This document shows, one piece after another, positions 43,335-53,849 of a DNA stretch of 64,000 nt. Position 1 is the stretch's first letter. Each line of letters opens with the position of its first letter. The notes under the pieces were generated by a model. The model made no database searches. It was given only the letters and a program-made list of their open reading frames with translations, and was not told the origin of the DNA. A program made the translations under genes and the position numbers. Origin of the DNA: Entoloma clypeatum (taxonomy: Eukaryota > Basidiomycota > Agaricomycetes > Agaricales > Entolomataceae); contig OY751487.1 in the NCBI GenBank assembly GCA_963565915.1, positions 2,294,001 through 2,358,000 of the forward strand, given 5' to 3'.

Positions 43335-43795
43335 TAGTGTTTTGAAGTCCAGTCTCAAAGACCTAGAACTGGACCAGAACCAGACTAGTAAAGACTGGTG
43401 AAAGACTGGACTGGAGTCTCAAGTTTCATATTTTTGAGAATTGACCAGTCTCAGGTTCTTCAAATTTTGGAAAAACAGAAGACTGGTTCAACACCAGTCT
43501 TGATTTGAGACTCAAAAAATATAAACTGGTCATAGGTTCACATAGTTTCTTATAGGTTCACATAGAGGCTTGAAGATTCACACAGATTTTTTTCATCAAA
43601 ACTTCTGAAAAATGTTTTGAAATGTGTCATAAATGATATTTTGAAAAGTTTGGATAAATTGGAAAAATAACCAGTTTAAACCAGTTTGAACCAGTCCTGG
43701 TTGCACTTTTTTGGAGAAACCACTCTACCAGTCTTGGTTCTAGGTCCTTAATTTTTTGGGCAAAAAACTGGACTGGACTGGACTTTCAAACACTA
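43335..43795 (+). mobile_element. hAT-like MITE copy b
   Basis: TAGTGTTTTGAAGTCC...TTTCAAACACTA ends; 8-bp flanks ggtccctc and ggtccccc agree at 7 of 8 positions. The interior is full of accagt/actggt words. It is inserted in the KDZ pseudogene. Confidence 0.85.
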
Positions 43796-43850
43796 GGTCC
43801 CCCAAAAGCTGGTGCCATGTGACTTTGTGCCAGCTCATCATCCTCATCAA

Positions 43851-44255
43851 CACTCCTGACACTGGTAAGTTTTTCTGGAGGAAAATCTATTGTGAAAGAG
43901 GAATCCTCTTTCCTTTGGGTGTATCTTTGAGAAAGATACAAAGTATTTCATATAGAAAATTTTAGGAAACATATAATGTGTTTCCAAAGTATTTCTTCTG
44001 TCAATTTTCCAAGAGTTTTCCTCAAAGATAAACTTATTACATTGTTCAAACAATGGATCTAGTTTTTCCTCAAGAAAAACGGTAGGATAAACAAAAAGTT
44101 TTTTGGCCAAAAATATTTGGAAAAAACATTACATGTTTCTTGAAAATTTCCATATAAAATACCTTGTATCTTTCTTAAAGATATACCCAAAGGAAAGAGG
44201 ATTCCTCTTTCATAATGAATTTTTCCTCCAGAAAAACTTATCAGTGTCAGGAGTG
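43851..44255 (+). mobile_element. CACTA-like foldback MITE K1
   Basis: An inverted repeat of 405 bp: CACTCCTGACACTGGTAAG at the left and its near-complement at the right. Arms of more than 100 bp contain gaaagaggaatcctctttcc on both sides. Flanked by CAA at 43848-43850 and 44256-44258. CACT termini with a 3-bp duplication fit the CACTA (CMC) superfamily. It carries no transposase. Confidence 0.75.
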
Positions 44256-44258
44256 CAA

Positions 44259-46500
44259 GGTTGTCAAAGGCTGATGGTTCATCATCTTCTCTTGCAACAT
44301 TGAAACCCCCTGCAATACCGGAAACTGTTTGTTGCAGTGTTTCCAGCATAATGAACTCAGCATTGAGGAGTTGGTGTAACCATTCTGCTTTCTTCACATT
44401 GTCCTCTCAAGATTTTTTGCCAGGTGGCACAAAGCATCCTGGAGCTCAATCCTATGAAGGGATTACACACTCCATACAAACACATGCCTTGATGTTACGC
44501 ACTGTTTTTCTTCCACCTCTATTGCCATTTGAATCCACTTTTCAGTGTTGGTCAAAGCACATTGGTTATCAGCAGGGGTAGCCTGAACAGGTTCGGCAGT
44601 GTCCCGAGCACTCAGGATGTCCATTGCAGCAGGATTTTCCAACCAGCAATTCTCAGCATCTTTAATCTCCCTCTCCCATTGTTGCTGGTCTGAAGCCAGC
44701 ACCCCTGTGGTCAACATTGTGAAATAGTTGTTTGCTTCCATCATCATATCTGATGCCTGTGTATGATGGCTGCACAATGTGGCAACTAATTAGCTCCACA
44801 ATTAGCATACTGGGACATGGACTGGCGACCGACAACTGGCAATACAACTGGCACCTCACCTATATTGAGCGTCAATTGTCTCGGCATGATTTGCCAGAGT
44901 TGCTGTCCAGACAGTTGATGTAATTCCATTGAGAGAAGCCCACAGCATCTCCAAGATTTCACCCACCGTCACTCCACTGCCCGGGATGAACAATGTTGCA
45001 AAGTGGAAGAAGCACTCATTCTTATGACCATGTATGTGAAAGAGGATTGCCTGATCCAGGGTTAGTTCTGCTGGTAACAGGGGTCTGATGCGGTCCCAGA
45101 CATGCTATATTGTATATGAGCATCATGCTCTGATCTGGATTGAAATTTGTCCTGAGCAAGGCTTGGAGCAGCACCCAATTGATATTCTTCTGTTGTTCTC
45201 CTTTGAAGAGATCAGCAATGCTATTGGGAGAAAAGCAGCTGTGCCGTGCACAGACAATGGCCACGATGCCTGTTATGTCACACACTTTGGATGCAAGCAT
45301 CACAAGCTCAATGGCACAAAAGCGATTTTCACAAGGCACTTTCTGCCAAGTGCCGGTCCCATCAATCAACACTGGCATCACACAAATCGGGGACTCACTG
45401 TCAGATGCTCTGTTGCTGTTTCCAAGAATTCTTGATACTCTTCATGTCATGTGATCATGCCGGCACCCTCAGAGAGCCAAATATTGGATGTGTTTTTTTT
45501 GCTGGATGTGATCTGCCTTGAAGTTACCATCCGCGACAAAAAGGTGTTGGTACACCCCTTTATTGGGGTCATCTCTCCAGTTTGATGGCAGATTGATTCC
45601 AGGATAAGGGCACACCACACAGAATTTGCAAGCTCTCCTGGTGCCGACTGATGGAAATCACCAGACCTGTGCCCGGCCCACTTCTTCTTCCTCAACCACT
45701 GCCACAGTAGAGACATTTGCAAAAGCTTCTGGTACAGGTTCAGTGTTTTTGCCGGTGCTGTTGGAAATGCCAATTGACTGAATATAAAAAGTATTAAATA
45801 ATAATACTCCAGCATATATGAAAATCTTCTGCATGGTTGACAAACTCCTACATTCACATTTGTTGTTATGAGATAGTTATTAATCAATATTAAGCATGAC
45901 ATGAATTTCAAATGACCTTGTTTTTTGCACGAGCAATGATGGATTAGTCTCCATCATCATTGCTATACATGCCAATACTAACTCCATCAAGGTTCACTCC
46001 ATCAAGATTATCATTCAGAACAACCTTGACCTCTGTCATTGTTCCTTCTTGGCTATCTTGTGTCATTGGCCTGAGTGGTACTTCGATCCTTCAAGTGATT
46101 GTTCCTGTCTGGGTGTTTGTCCTAATCTCTGTGAATGTCATGATGTCAATTGCCTCATCATCATCTTCAATTAACATGGCCTTGCCCTTTCCCCATTTAT
46201 GTTTTCTTGATTGTATTGGAATTGTAGGAGTGTCATTATTCATCTGTGATGGATTAAGAAAGAAAAGATATGAAGAGTGGAACATGTGTCCTTGTTTGAT
46301 CAAATATTCCCCATTTCAGCCTTATGTTCCAGATCGCAACGACACTGTAGATAATGGGATTTTGGATGTCATTGCCAATATCTCATCCCACCACAATGCT
46401 GCCAATCAAGAAAGTAAAGAAGACCAGATGAGACTGCCAATACACACAAGCTGAGCGTGTTGTGATTGATGTTTACAAAGATCAATACTGATCGCAAACC
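44259..46500 (-). pseudogene. KDZ transposase pseudogene, N-terminal and central part
   Basis: The minus strand shows, in changing frames, PSNWRDDPNKGV and LFVADGNFKADHIQ (45600-45480), then DITGIVAIVCARHSCFSPNS, ADLFKGEQQKNINWVL and LLRTNFNPDQSMMLIYNI (45300-45100), then NYFTMLTTGVLASDQQQWE and MDILSARD (44730-44560). I recognise these as the core of fungal KDZ transposases, which move large DNA elements by a DDE mechanism. Multiple frameshifts and stops, plus insertions K1, MITE b and element C, destroy the gene. The N-terminus is not resolved; a Lys/Asp-rich frame at 46300-46090 may belong to it. Confidence 0.75.
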
Positions 46501-46749
46501 ACCTCCAAACTCTGGGGACATGTTTTCAAATTCAACATACTCCCTGACATCTTCAACCACTAGACAAAGAACAAAACTGTACCTATAAGCAATGAAGAGA
46601 TGGATGGGCATGTGAAGATAAGTAAGCCTTCATGTACTTTAAAGAACAACATTAGTATGATGCTGTTGCTGTAGGCACTTGCAAAATGGCTCGTGAACAA
46701 TTGGCATCCTTATATTACTGTGAAGGCATCAAAGAGTCAAAGGAGAGTC

Positions 46750-47236
46750 TAGTGTTTGAAAATCCAGTCCAGTCCGGTTTTTTGCCCAAAAAATTAAGAA
46801 TCTAGAACCAAGACTGGTTGAGTGGTTTCTCCAAAAAAGTGAAACCAGGACTGGACTGGTCAAAGACTGGTGAACCAGTCTTTCCTTTCTCAAAAAAGTA
46901 AACCAGGACTGGTTTGAACTGGTTTAAACTGCTTATTTTCCAATTTATCAAAACTGTTTCAAAATTTTATTTATGACACATTTCAACACAGCTTTGATGA
47001 AAAAAATTATGTGAACCTATAAGAACCTGTGTGAACCTAAGACCAGTTTATATTTTTGAGTCTCAAATCAAGACTGGTGTTGGACCAGTCTTCTTTTTTT
47101 CCAAAATTTGAAGAATCTGAGACTGGTCAATCCTCAAAAATCTGAAACTTGAGACTGCAGTCCAGTCTTTCACCAGTCTTTACTAGTCTGGTTCTGGTCC
47201 AGTTCTAGGTCTTTGAGACTGGACTTCAAAACACTA
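46750..47236 (+). mobile_element. hAT-like MITE copy c
   Basis: TAGTGTTTGAAAATCC...TTCAAAACACTA ends; flanks ggagagtc and gaagagtc agree at 7 of 8 positions. The sequence is close to the complement of copy b. Confidence 0.85.
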
Positions 47237-47244
47237 GAAGAGTC

Positions 47245-47556
47245 TGTTGAAGTTCCACCTGGGCGCTAGCCACAGGCATACTGAGCGACACAGCTACAGT
47301 GTGGAAGTACTCTACTTAACCGTTCTAGCCACTTACATGGTTTGGGAGGGTGAGGCTGGTGAGAGCGGTTGAGGCTGATGAGAGCGATGGAGCTGGTTAA
47401 GAGTCAAGAGACAACTTATTGATATTGACAGTTTCCTGGTCTTATATACCGTACTACTGTTTGTACCAACCAAATAAGTATGTAATCGAAGATGTGTAAA
47501 TGGTCACGTGATGTAATCTAATCTAATCTAATCTACATGATGGAAAAGTTTCAACA
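47245..47556 (-). repeat. solo LTR (312 bp) abutting MITE c, GAGTC target duplication
   Basis: TGTTGAAG...TTCAACA ends, GAGTC at 47240-47244 and 47557-47561. The left duplication is the last five bases of the 8-bp duplication of MITE c. It contains TATATAAG on the minus strand near 47440 and a taatc simple repeat, which places it near the I-family LTRs. Confidence 0.8.
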
Positions 47557-49200
47557 GAGTCACTCACATAGATGTTGTCCAGAATACCCACAAAAACAAT
47601 GTGGAATTAGAATTGAAGAGGATTCTGGGAACTGATGAAGATGACACCATCAACCCATCATGCCCAAGTTACTTTCAACAGATCAATGCTGCTGCGAAGA
47701 AAGTGTATGAGAAGATGGATGAGCAGGAGAAGCAGGACATTGTGGTCCTTGTTGAAACATCTAAACAGGAGGGGAACAAACCAGAAATACAGCAGAGGTG
47801 AGTGACTGGTTAGTTGATGGGGTGGGCTGTTGTCATGTTGCTTGCCGGTGGGTGGGTGGGTGCTGGTTGGTGGGTGCCAGTAGTTGGCAGTTGGTGGGTG
47901 CTGGTGGGTGCCGGTCGCACAGTGGCTGGTGGTATTTGACCAATGCTGATATTGAAAATTAGGCTTGCAATGAAGACAGGGCACACAAAAGTGAAGGAAT
48001 GGTCTGAGAAGTGTTGGTTGGACATGGAGGTGCTGACCATGACTTTCTGGGGTCATGTCAGGCCAGATGGCAAGTTTGCAGTTGATGTGTGAGTCACGTC
48101 TTGATTGAAAACAGGTTGCTAATGAGTCTTTACATATGAAAATATGGCAAATAACATGAATGTGGATGCAGAACATTTATAACCTTGCATGGTGACCAGG
48201 TAGATGCCTTACTGCGGGACTTTGGTCAATATGTCAAAGATCTCTGCCATCAGAGGGATGGGCAGAGTTTGTTGTCTGATGCATCTGCAATGCTGGGAAT
48301 TGATATCATGTCCAATGGATTCTCTTGGGTACCCAATATATCATTGGCAAACTGGAAGAAGGAAGAGCTCGAGGATCTCATGAGAAGCTATTTCAGCAAG
48401 CACTACAGTATGACTTTCACTCATGTTTGATCTTCATGACCTCCTGATGAGTGAGAGCAGAGCTGGCCTCAGGTAATCGCAAGAACCATGTGCCATTTAG
48501 CACTCTGGCGACAGAAACATCCCAATTTGTCACACCTGAGTATCTACCCCCAGACTTCAACATCTGAGATCCTCATAACCTCAAGAAGCAGGAGATCCAA
48601 GAATTCTTTGCTCACGTAGGACCGGCAAGATGAGCATGGTCCTAGTGTTTGAAAGTCCAGTCCAGTCTGGGTCTTTTGTGGTCTTTTTGATGTTATAAAT
48701 GGCCCACAGAAGTTAAGATAAAATAACTAAAATCACCAAAATATTTGAGCAGCTGGGGATTGCAAAAAACTGGGGGGTTGTCTCTTACATGAAAGGGGTC
48801 TGTCTCACCATTATTGAGTTATTTCAACATGTTGCCAAAGGATAGAGAATGAAAAATAAATGGAGGTCATCTCTTGGATGAACAAATTCTGCTGATCCAT
48901 TGCTGAGATATGTATAGCCAAAATCCAAAAAACCGGACCTTCAAACACTACATGGTCCTGAAAATGCCTTTCGCTTCTACCAGTACCGGGACAAGGACCA
49001 CAATTATTGCACAGTGGTGTATCCTGGGAGTAGTGTGCTGGTGACCGGCACTAGCAGGAGAACAGATGCCACTCAGAATACTCATGTTGTGCTGGTGACC
49101 GGCACTGGCACAGAAGCAGGGAATCCCTCATCACACCCAGACTCAACTGTCACCAGTCAATGGCAGAATGATACTTGTGTTCCACTGGTGGCCAGCAATA
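47557..49200 (+). pseudogene. unrecognised host-like gene remnant, interrupted by MITE d
   Basis: Plus-strand exons seem to include MELELKRILGTDEDDTIN...KQDIVVLVETSKQEGN (47601-47801, followed by GTGAGT), then LAMKTGHTKVKEWSEKCWL and EVLTMTFWGHVRPDGKF (about 47965-48090), and VDALLRDFGQYVKDLC (48200 onward). TPEYLPPDFNI and DPHNLKKQEIQEFFAHVGPA (48535-48630) run to the MITE, and DEHGPENAFRFYQYRDKDH continues after it. The order resembles an uncharacterised Agaricomycete family. One stop (TGA near 48566) and a frameshift by the MITE break it. Confidence 0.5.
48643..48950 (+). mobile_element. hAT-like MITE copy d, perfect 8-bp duplication
   Basis: 308 bp, TAGTGTTTGAAAGTCC...ACCTTCAAACACTA, flanked by CATGGTCC on both sides (48635-48642 and 48951-48958). 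This copy fixes the target-site length of the family. It lies inside a coding exon. Confidence 0.92.
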
Positions 49201-49211
49201 GCAGGGCATCA

Positions 49212-49501
49212 CACTGGATGCAGTGAATGGTATTTAGTGCTGAATTATTCAAAAAGTATTTGAAAAATACTCCAATTTTTATCATGATTTTTTTTACATC
49301 TTTTTTTCCAAAAAATCTTGCAAATATTGAATACAAATATAATCTCCCAGTATTGTTGTCTATAGTGGTGATATTTATATTTAATATTTGCAAGATTTTT
49401 TGTAAAAAAACAGATGTAAAAGAAATCATAATCAAAATTGGAATATTTTTTTAATACTTTTCAAATAGTTCAGCACTAAATATTATTCACTGCATCCAGT
49501 G
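49212..49501 (+). mobile_element. CACTA-like foldback MITE K2
   Basis: 290-bp near-palindrome, CACTGGATGCAGTGAAT at the left and its complement at the right, arms of about 135 bp. Flanked by TCA at 49209-49211 and 49502-49504. Very AT-rich interior. Confidence 0.75.
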
Positions 49502-49564
49502 TCAGATGCCAGTAATCACTCATCACACCCAGACTGTGTTCCACTGGTAGCTGGCAATAGCAGG

Positions 49565-49745
49565 TAGTGTTTGAGGGTTCGGTTCAGTTTGGTTTTTTGT
49601 CTCCGAGGGGCATAGACCGAGACCGAGACCGGTCTTCATATATGACAAAAGGGCAAAAAACCGGACCGGACCACACAGGACCAGTCCATCGGACCCATGG
49701 ACGGTGGACCAAACCGGTCTGCACCGGTCAGAACCAGATTGGTGG
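49565..49745 (+). mobile_element. hAT-like MITE copy e, truncated
   Basis: Starts TAGTGTTTGAGGGTTCGG after atagcagg and carries the typical accggtc-type words, but no right terminus can be found before the minisatellite. Confidence 0.5.
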
Positions 49746-49798
49746 ATCAATTAATTATACATGGTGGCTAAATATATACATGTATAGGAGTGGTAGCT

Positions 49799-50150
49799 GT
49801 TGGGCATGAACGGAGGCTGTTCAACACGTTGGGCGTGAGTTGGCGCTGTTGGGCATGATTTGGCGACTTTGGGCATGATTTGGCGGCTTTGGGCATGAGT
49901 GGAGGCTGTTTGGTGTGATAGGGGGGCGTTGGACATGGGTGGATGCTGTTGGGCACGAAAAGAGGCCGTTGGGCATGAGTGGAGGCCGTTGGGCACAGGA
50001 GGGGCCGTTGGGCGTGGGTAGAGGCGTTGGGCATGAATGGAGGCCGTTGTCCATGAAAGTAGGCTGTTGGGCACTAGAGGGGGTGATAGCAGGCCGTTGG
50101 CCACAAGTGGTGGGCATTGGGCAGAGATGGTGGCCATATGGAGTGGAGGT
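49799..50150 (+). repeat. 22-bp minisatellite
   Basis: About 16 imperfect units of the type gttgggcatgagtggaggcc. The minus strand is open in several frames across it (Pro/Ala/His/Gln-rich); I regard this as a by-product of the repeat. The far end of the large inverted repeat (52763-52800) holds two units in reverse orientation. Confidence 0.8.
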
Positions 50151-51225
50151 GGGGGATAAAAAGAACTGTGGGAACGTTTCGCTGGCCGTCGACTTATGGT
50201 TCGACTTTTGGCAATTGCCGAGGTGCTCGGCAGTCAATGCCAAGCAAGTGTGTCGTTGAAACTCACAGCCTCAATGCCCAAACCGTGGCATCACAGGCCT
50301 CAAATATACTTATTAACTGATTTAGGGATGTTTATAAACCTATAAGAAGTATATATACAGTTAGATACATGATCCATGTATGGTAGAGAGTCTGGGCAGC
50401 AAATTGATGTATCAAATCACACTGTAAATCGTGATAAACAGTGCATCATGAGTTACCTCAAACACAAAAAACATCATTTTCTCACTTTCTCCTTTCCACT
50501 AACCCTTTAAACTACAAGTAGTAAATATATACTATTGCAACATTGTATGTAAACCTATTCAGATCATGCAAATAAAATTCAAGGACTTAAAAAGGTGAAT
50601 ATAAGCAAAATAGGTCGAAAATTTGACCAGAAAATTTTACTTCAGCTTTGGATTCTCCCCATTTAGGGGATCTCACAGCACATTTGTTTTTCAAATTTGG
50701 TGGATTAATCATGGAGATATATAACACTTTTACTGAAATCTGCATATTTGATTATTTCTATCTTATCTAGACATCTTAAAATTATTCAAGGTGTTTCAGA
50801 AGGTCAATACATATGTATTTATGAGTTCTATGACTTCAAACCCTTATTAGACCATGAGGAAGGTGCCGCATGCACCCGTGCAATGTATGCTGCGCATTGT
50901 TTACTATTACTTGGTGCAGAGCTCTGCATCGCTATATCATAAGATCCGTGGCAAAATTTCACAAAATAGATACATAGTAAGTGACACATAATGCTCTAAT
51001 ACTTAATTGATATAGTGCATAAGCTTTTGCTGCCCCTGTGTAAGACATGTAGGCAGATGTGCGATGTTTTTTTAAGTGTGTTTATATTTAGTTGAAACAT
51101 TTGATGCGCATCTGATGCATATCCAAATGAGAGCAGGCTATTTGCCCTTATTTGCTTTGGCTGCTTTCTGGGCCAAACAAACCCTTTGCCCAGTTCGCCA
51201 TCTGACTTTCATGCCCACTCTTGCC

Positions 51226-51422
51226 TAGTGTTTCTAAGTCCAGTCTCAAGAACCTAAAACCAGACCAAAACCGGACCCGAATGAACCGGTTTGAGACCGG
51301 ACCGCAGTCTCAAGTTTTAAGGTTTTCAATCACAACCAGTCCTTGGTTCTCTCCGAATTTCAAGATTTGAAAGACCAGCCAAAGACCAGTTCGGACTGGT
51401 TTAAACCGGTCTTTTTCACAGA
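51226..51422 (+). mobile_element. hAT-like MITE copy f, truncated
   Basis: Begins TAGTGTTTCTAAGTCCAGTC after ctcttgcc. Its right end is not clear (cagaacactccgg near 51418). Confidence 0.5.
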
Positions 51423-51456
51423 ACACTCCGGGGCCAGCACCAAGCAAAATTTGTGC

Positions 51457-51540
51457 CATCAGTAAGACTTGAACTCTCAGCCTCTATAATATATACTATT
51501 ATTCTAACAACTTAACCAACTAAGCCACAGAACCATGGTA
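51457..51540 (-). other. tRNA-like segment, probably pseudo-tRNA or SINE head
   Basis: The minus strand reads gtggcttagttggttaag (box A-like) and, about 35 bases later, gagttcaagtcttac (box B-like). The D and T stems can pair, but the acceptor stem does not, so a working tRNA is unlikely. Confidence 0.35.
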
Positions 51541-52800
51541 ATTTCTTGCTCACTCACTCTACATACCCACTTTTTCACTTCCCAAATAAGCCACTTCCCA
51601 AATAGGCACAACCAGCCAAAAAAGACAAAAGGTGTGTGTGCACCCCCTCTGCCTCAATCACATGTAGACACAGGCTTTCAATAAAATCTATAAATATATT
51701 GTAACCTTTTCAACATGTGTGCCCCTCATTGCAAGATCAGTAATGGGTGGATGCATCGTTTCGACGTTGGATGACGCGCATCACACGTGCATCAAATGTG
51801 TCAAATACATGTAAACAAATCCCCAAAAACATCGCACATCTGCTTATTATGTCTACACAGGAACAAGTAAGGGTTTCTATTATATCAATTATGTAGGAGT
51901 GGAGTATATCTCACTCAATATGTATTGCTTTTCTGAACTTTCACCACAAATTTTAAGTTATAGAGGTGCCATGCTCTACAACAAATAATAGTAAACAATG
52001 TGCAAAATGCATTGCACAGGCATGCACGGTGCCTTTCTCATGGCCTAATAATAGTTTGAAGATATAGAACTACTTATGGGATATGTATTCACCTTCTGAC
52101 ACACTTTGTATAATTTTCAGAAGTCTAGATGAAATAGAAATAATAAAATTTGCAGATTTCAGAAAAAGTGCTATATCTCCCCAAGGAATGAACCAAATTT
52201 GAAAAACAAATGTGCTATAAGATCCCCTGAATGTGGAGAATCCAAAGCTGGAATAAAAAAATTTGGTCAAATTTTCGACCTATTTTGCTCATATTCACCT
52301 TATTAAGTCCTTGAATTTTACTTGAAGTGTCTGAATAGGTTTACATACAATGTTTGAATAGTATATGTACAGTATATTTGGAGTACAAGTGTTGTGGAAA
52401 GGAGGAAGCCAGGACATGTTGTTTTTTGTGTTTGAAAACACCATGCCACACTGTTCATCACGATTTACAGTGTGGTTTGATGTATCATTTTGGAGTACAG
52501 ACTTTCTACCATACATAGCTGATGTATTTAACCTTATACATACTTACTATAAGTTTCTAAATATCTCTACATAAGTTAAGATCTGTTTTTAAGGCTTGTG
52601 GTGCCACAGTTTGGACATCGAGGGCACGAGTTCGACAATGTGCATTGCTCGGCACTGACTGCCGAGCACTCTCAGCAATTGCCAAAAGTCGCACCATAAG
52701 TCGACAGACAACCAACCACATTCCCACCCTTTTTTTATGCCCCACCTCCACTCCATCTGGCCACCTCTGCCCAACGGCCACCACTCATGCCCAATGACCA

Positions 52801-53205
52801 TGGAAAAAATTTGGACTGGTTCACCCTCAGTTCTAGTTTTGGGTCTGAAAAATATGAACTGGTTCCAGTTTTTGACCATATATTCATTCAAAAACTGTAC
52901 TTTTATAGGCAAAGTTGTTCTTTCATACACTTTTCAATTATTTTTACAAGAGTTTATATTCAAAATGCCTGAGAAACATGTTATTGATAACAAATTGAGT
53001 ATATTTTCAAGTTTTTGATTGAAAAAACAGGCTTTTGGTAGGTTTATAAATGGTTGAGGATTTTACCAGTTTAAACTGGTTTAAACCAGTCTATACCAGT
53101 CCAGTCCAGTTTTTTCAGACTTTGAGAAAAAAAAATGAACTGCCAGTCTCCAGTTCATCAATTTTTTGGTCAAAAAACTGGACTGGACTGAACCCTTGAA
53201 CATTA
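52801..53205 (+). mobile_element. hAT-like MITE copy g, left-truncated
   Basis: Starts inside the element next to the inverted-repeat arm and ends GAACCCTTGAACATTA. It is the reverse orientation of copy a. Confidence 0.6.
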
Positions 53206-53849
53206 GTCAAGCAGTGTGGCCAGTGCATCTGAAGAATTCCTGATTGATCCCACCCTGATTGAGGGAGGTGGAGCACATGATCCAGGTAAGTCCTGCAACT
53301 TGCAAGGGAGGTGTTGATCGATTGGTATCTTTGAGATCATCACCACATGCCGGTCAACCGGCAATATCAGATGAAAACAGCTGATCAGTTGGCATGTGAG
53401 GAGACAGAAAAACTTGTCAATAAGCCAGCATGTCGTCGAAGTGCAAGGCATAAATGCTAACCAAATATCTCATTTCATTCTGACATTCGGGTAATTTCCC
53501 AGAAATAAAAATATAAATGTTTTTAACCCATAAGGGGTTCCAAGTTCATATGTATACAGAAAAAAAATGTCCGCAGCTAAAAGAAAGGATACAACTGACC
53601 AGCAATTACCTCCATGCCTTACAACCCCCACAATTCCCATCATTGCATGTAGCCTTGCACTTCTTACCCCTTGTCAGTTTGTCAATGTCCATGGCATCAG
53701 ACAGAATTGAAGGGGAGGCTGATCCTGACCAGCTATGTGTGTGCTGATATGGCAGGACCAGCACAGGGAGCTCTGCCAGCTGCAGTGTCACACCTCATGA
53801 GTTCAACCTTGTGTTTGGGTAGGGGACTAGCGATGGCACTGGGGTCGGA
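53206..53849. other. non-coding stretch
   Basis: No frame or repeat end that I can support. Confidence 0.4.

Larger units (their letters stand above)
49799..52800. repeat. large imperfect inverted repeat, arms of about 1.0-1.3 kb
   Basis: The left arm (49799 to about 51125) and right arm (about 51765-52800) are reverse complements with moderate divergence. For example, ctcacagcacatttgttttt near 50670 pairs with gaaaaacaaatgtgctataa near 52200, and gcagatgtgcgatgttttt near 51053 pairs with aaaaacatcgcacatctgc near 51825. Both arms run from the minisatellite through gcaattgccRaRRtgctcgg and on inward. The spacer (51126-51764) holds a truncated MITE and a tRNA-like segment. No long reading frame. 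Confidence 0.8.

Noticed and set aside
43104..43358. Separate minus-strand gene of 84 codons
   Set aside because: Out-of-frame reading of the KDZ C-terminal segment.
49751..50243. Minus-strand frames of 88-140 codons rich in Pro, His, Ala and Gln
   Set aside because: Produced by the 22-bp minisatellite, open in several frames; no start context or homology.
51457..51540. Functional tRNA gene
   Set aside because: Box A and B and two stems are visible, but the acceptor stem does not pair and the anticodon arm is irregular.
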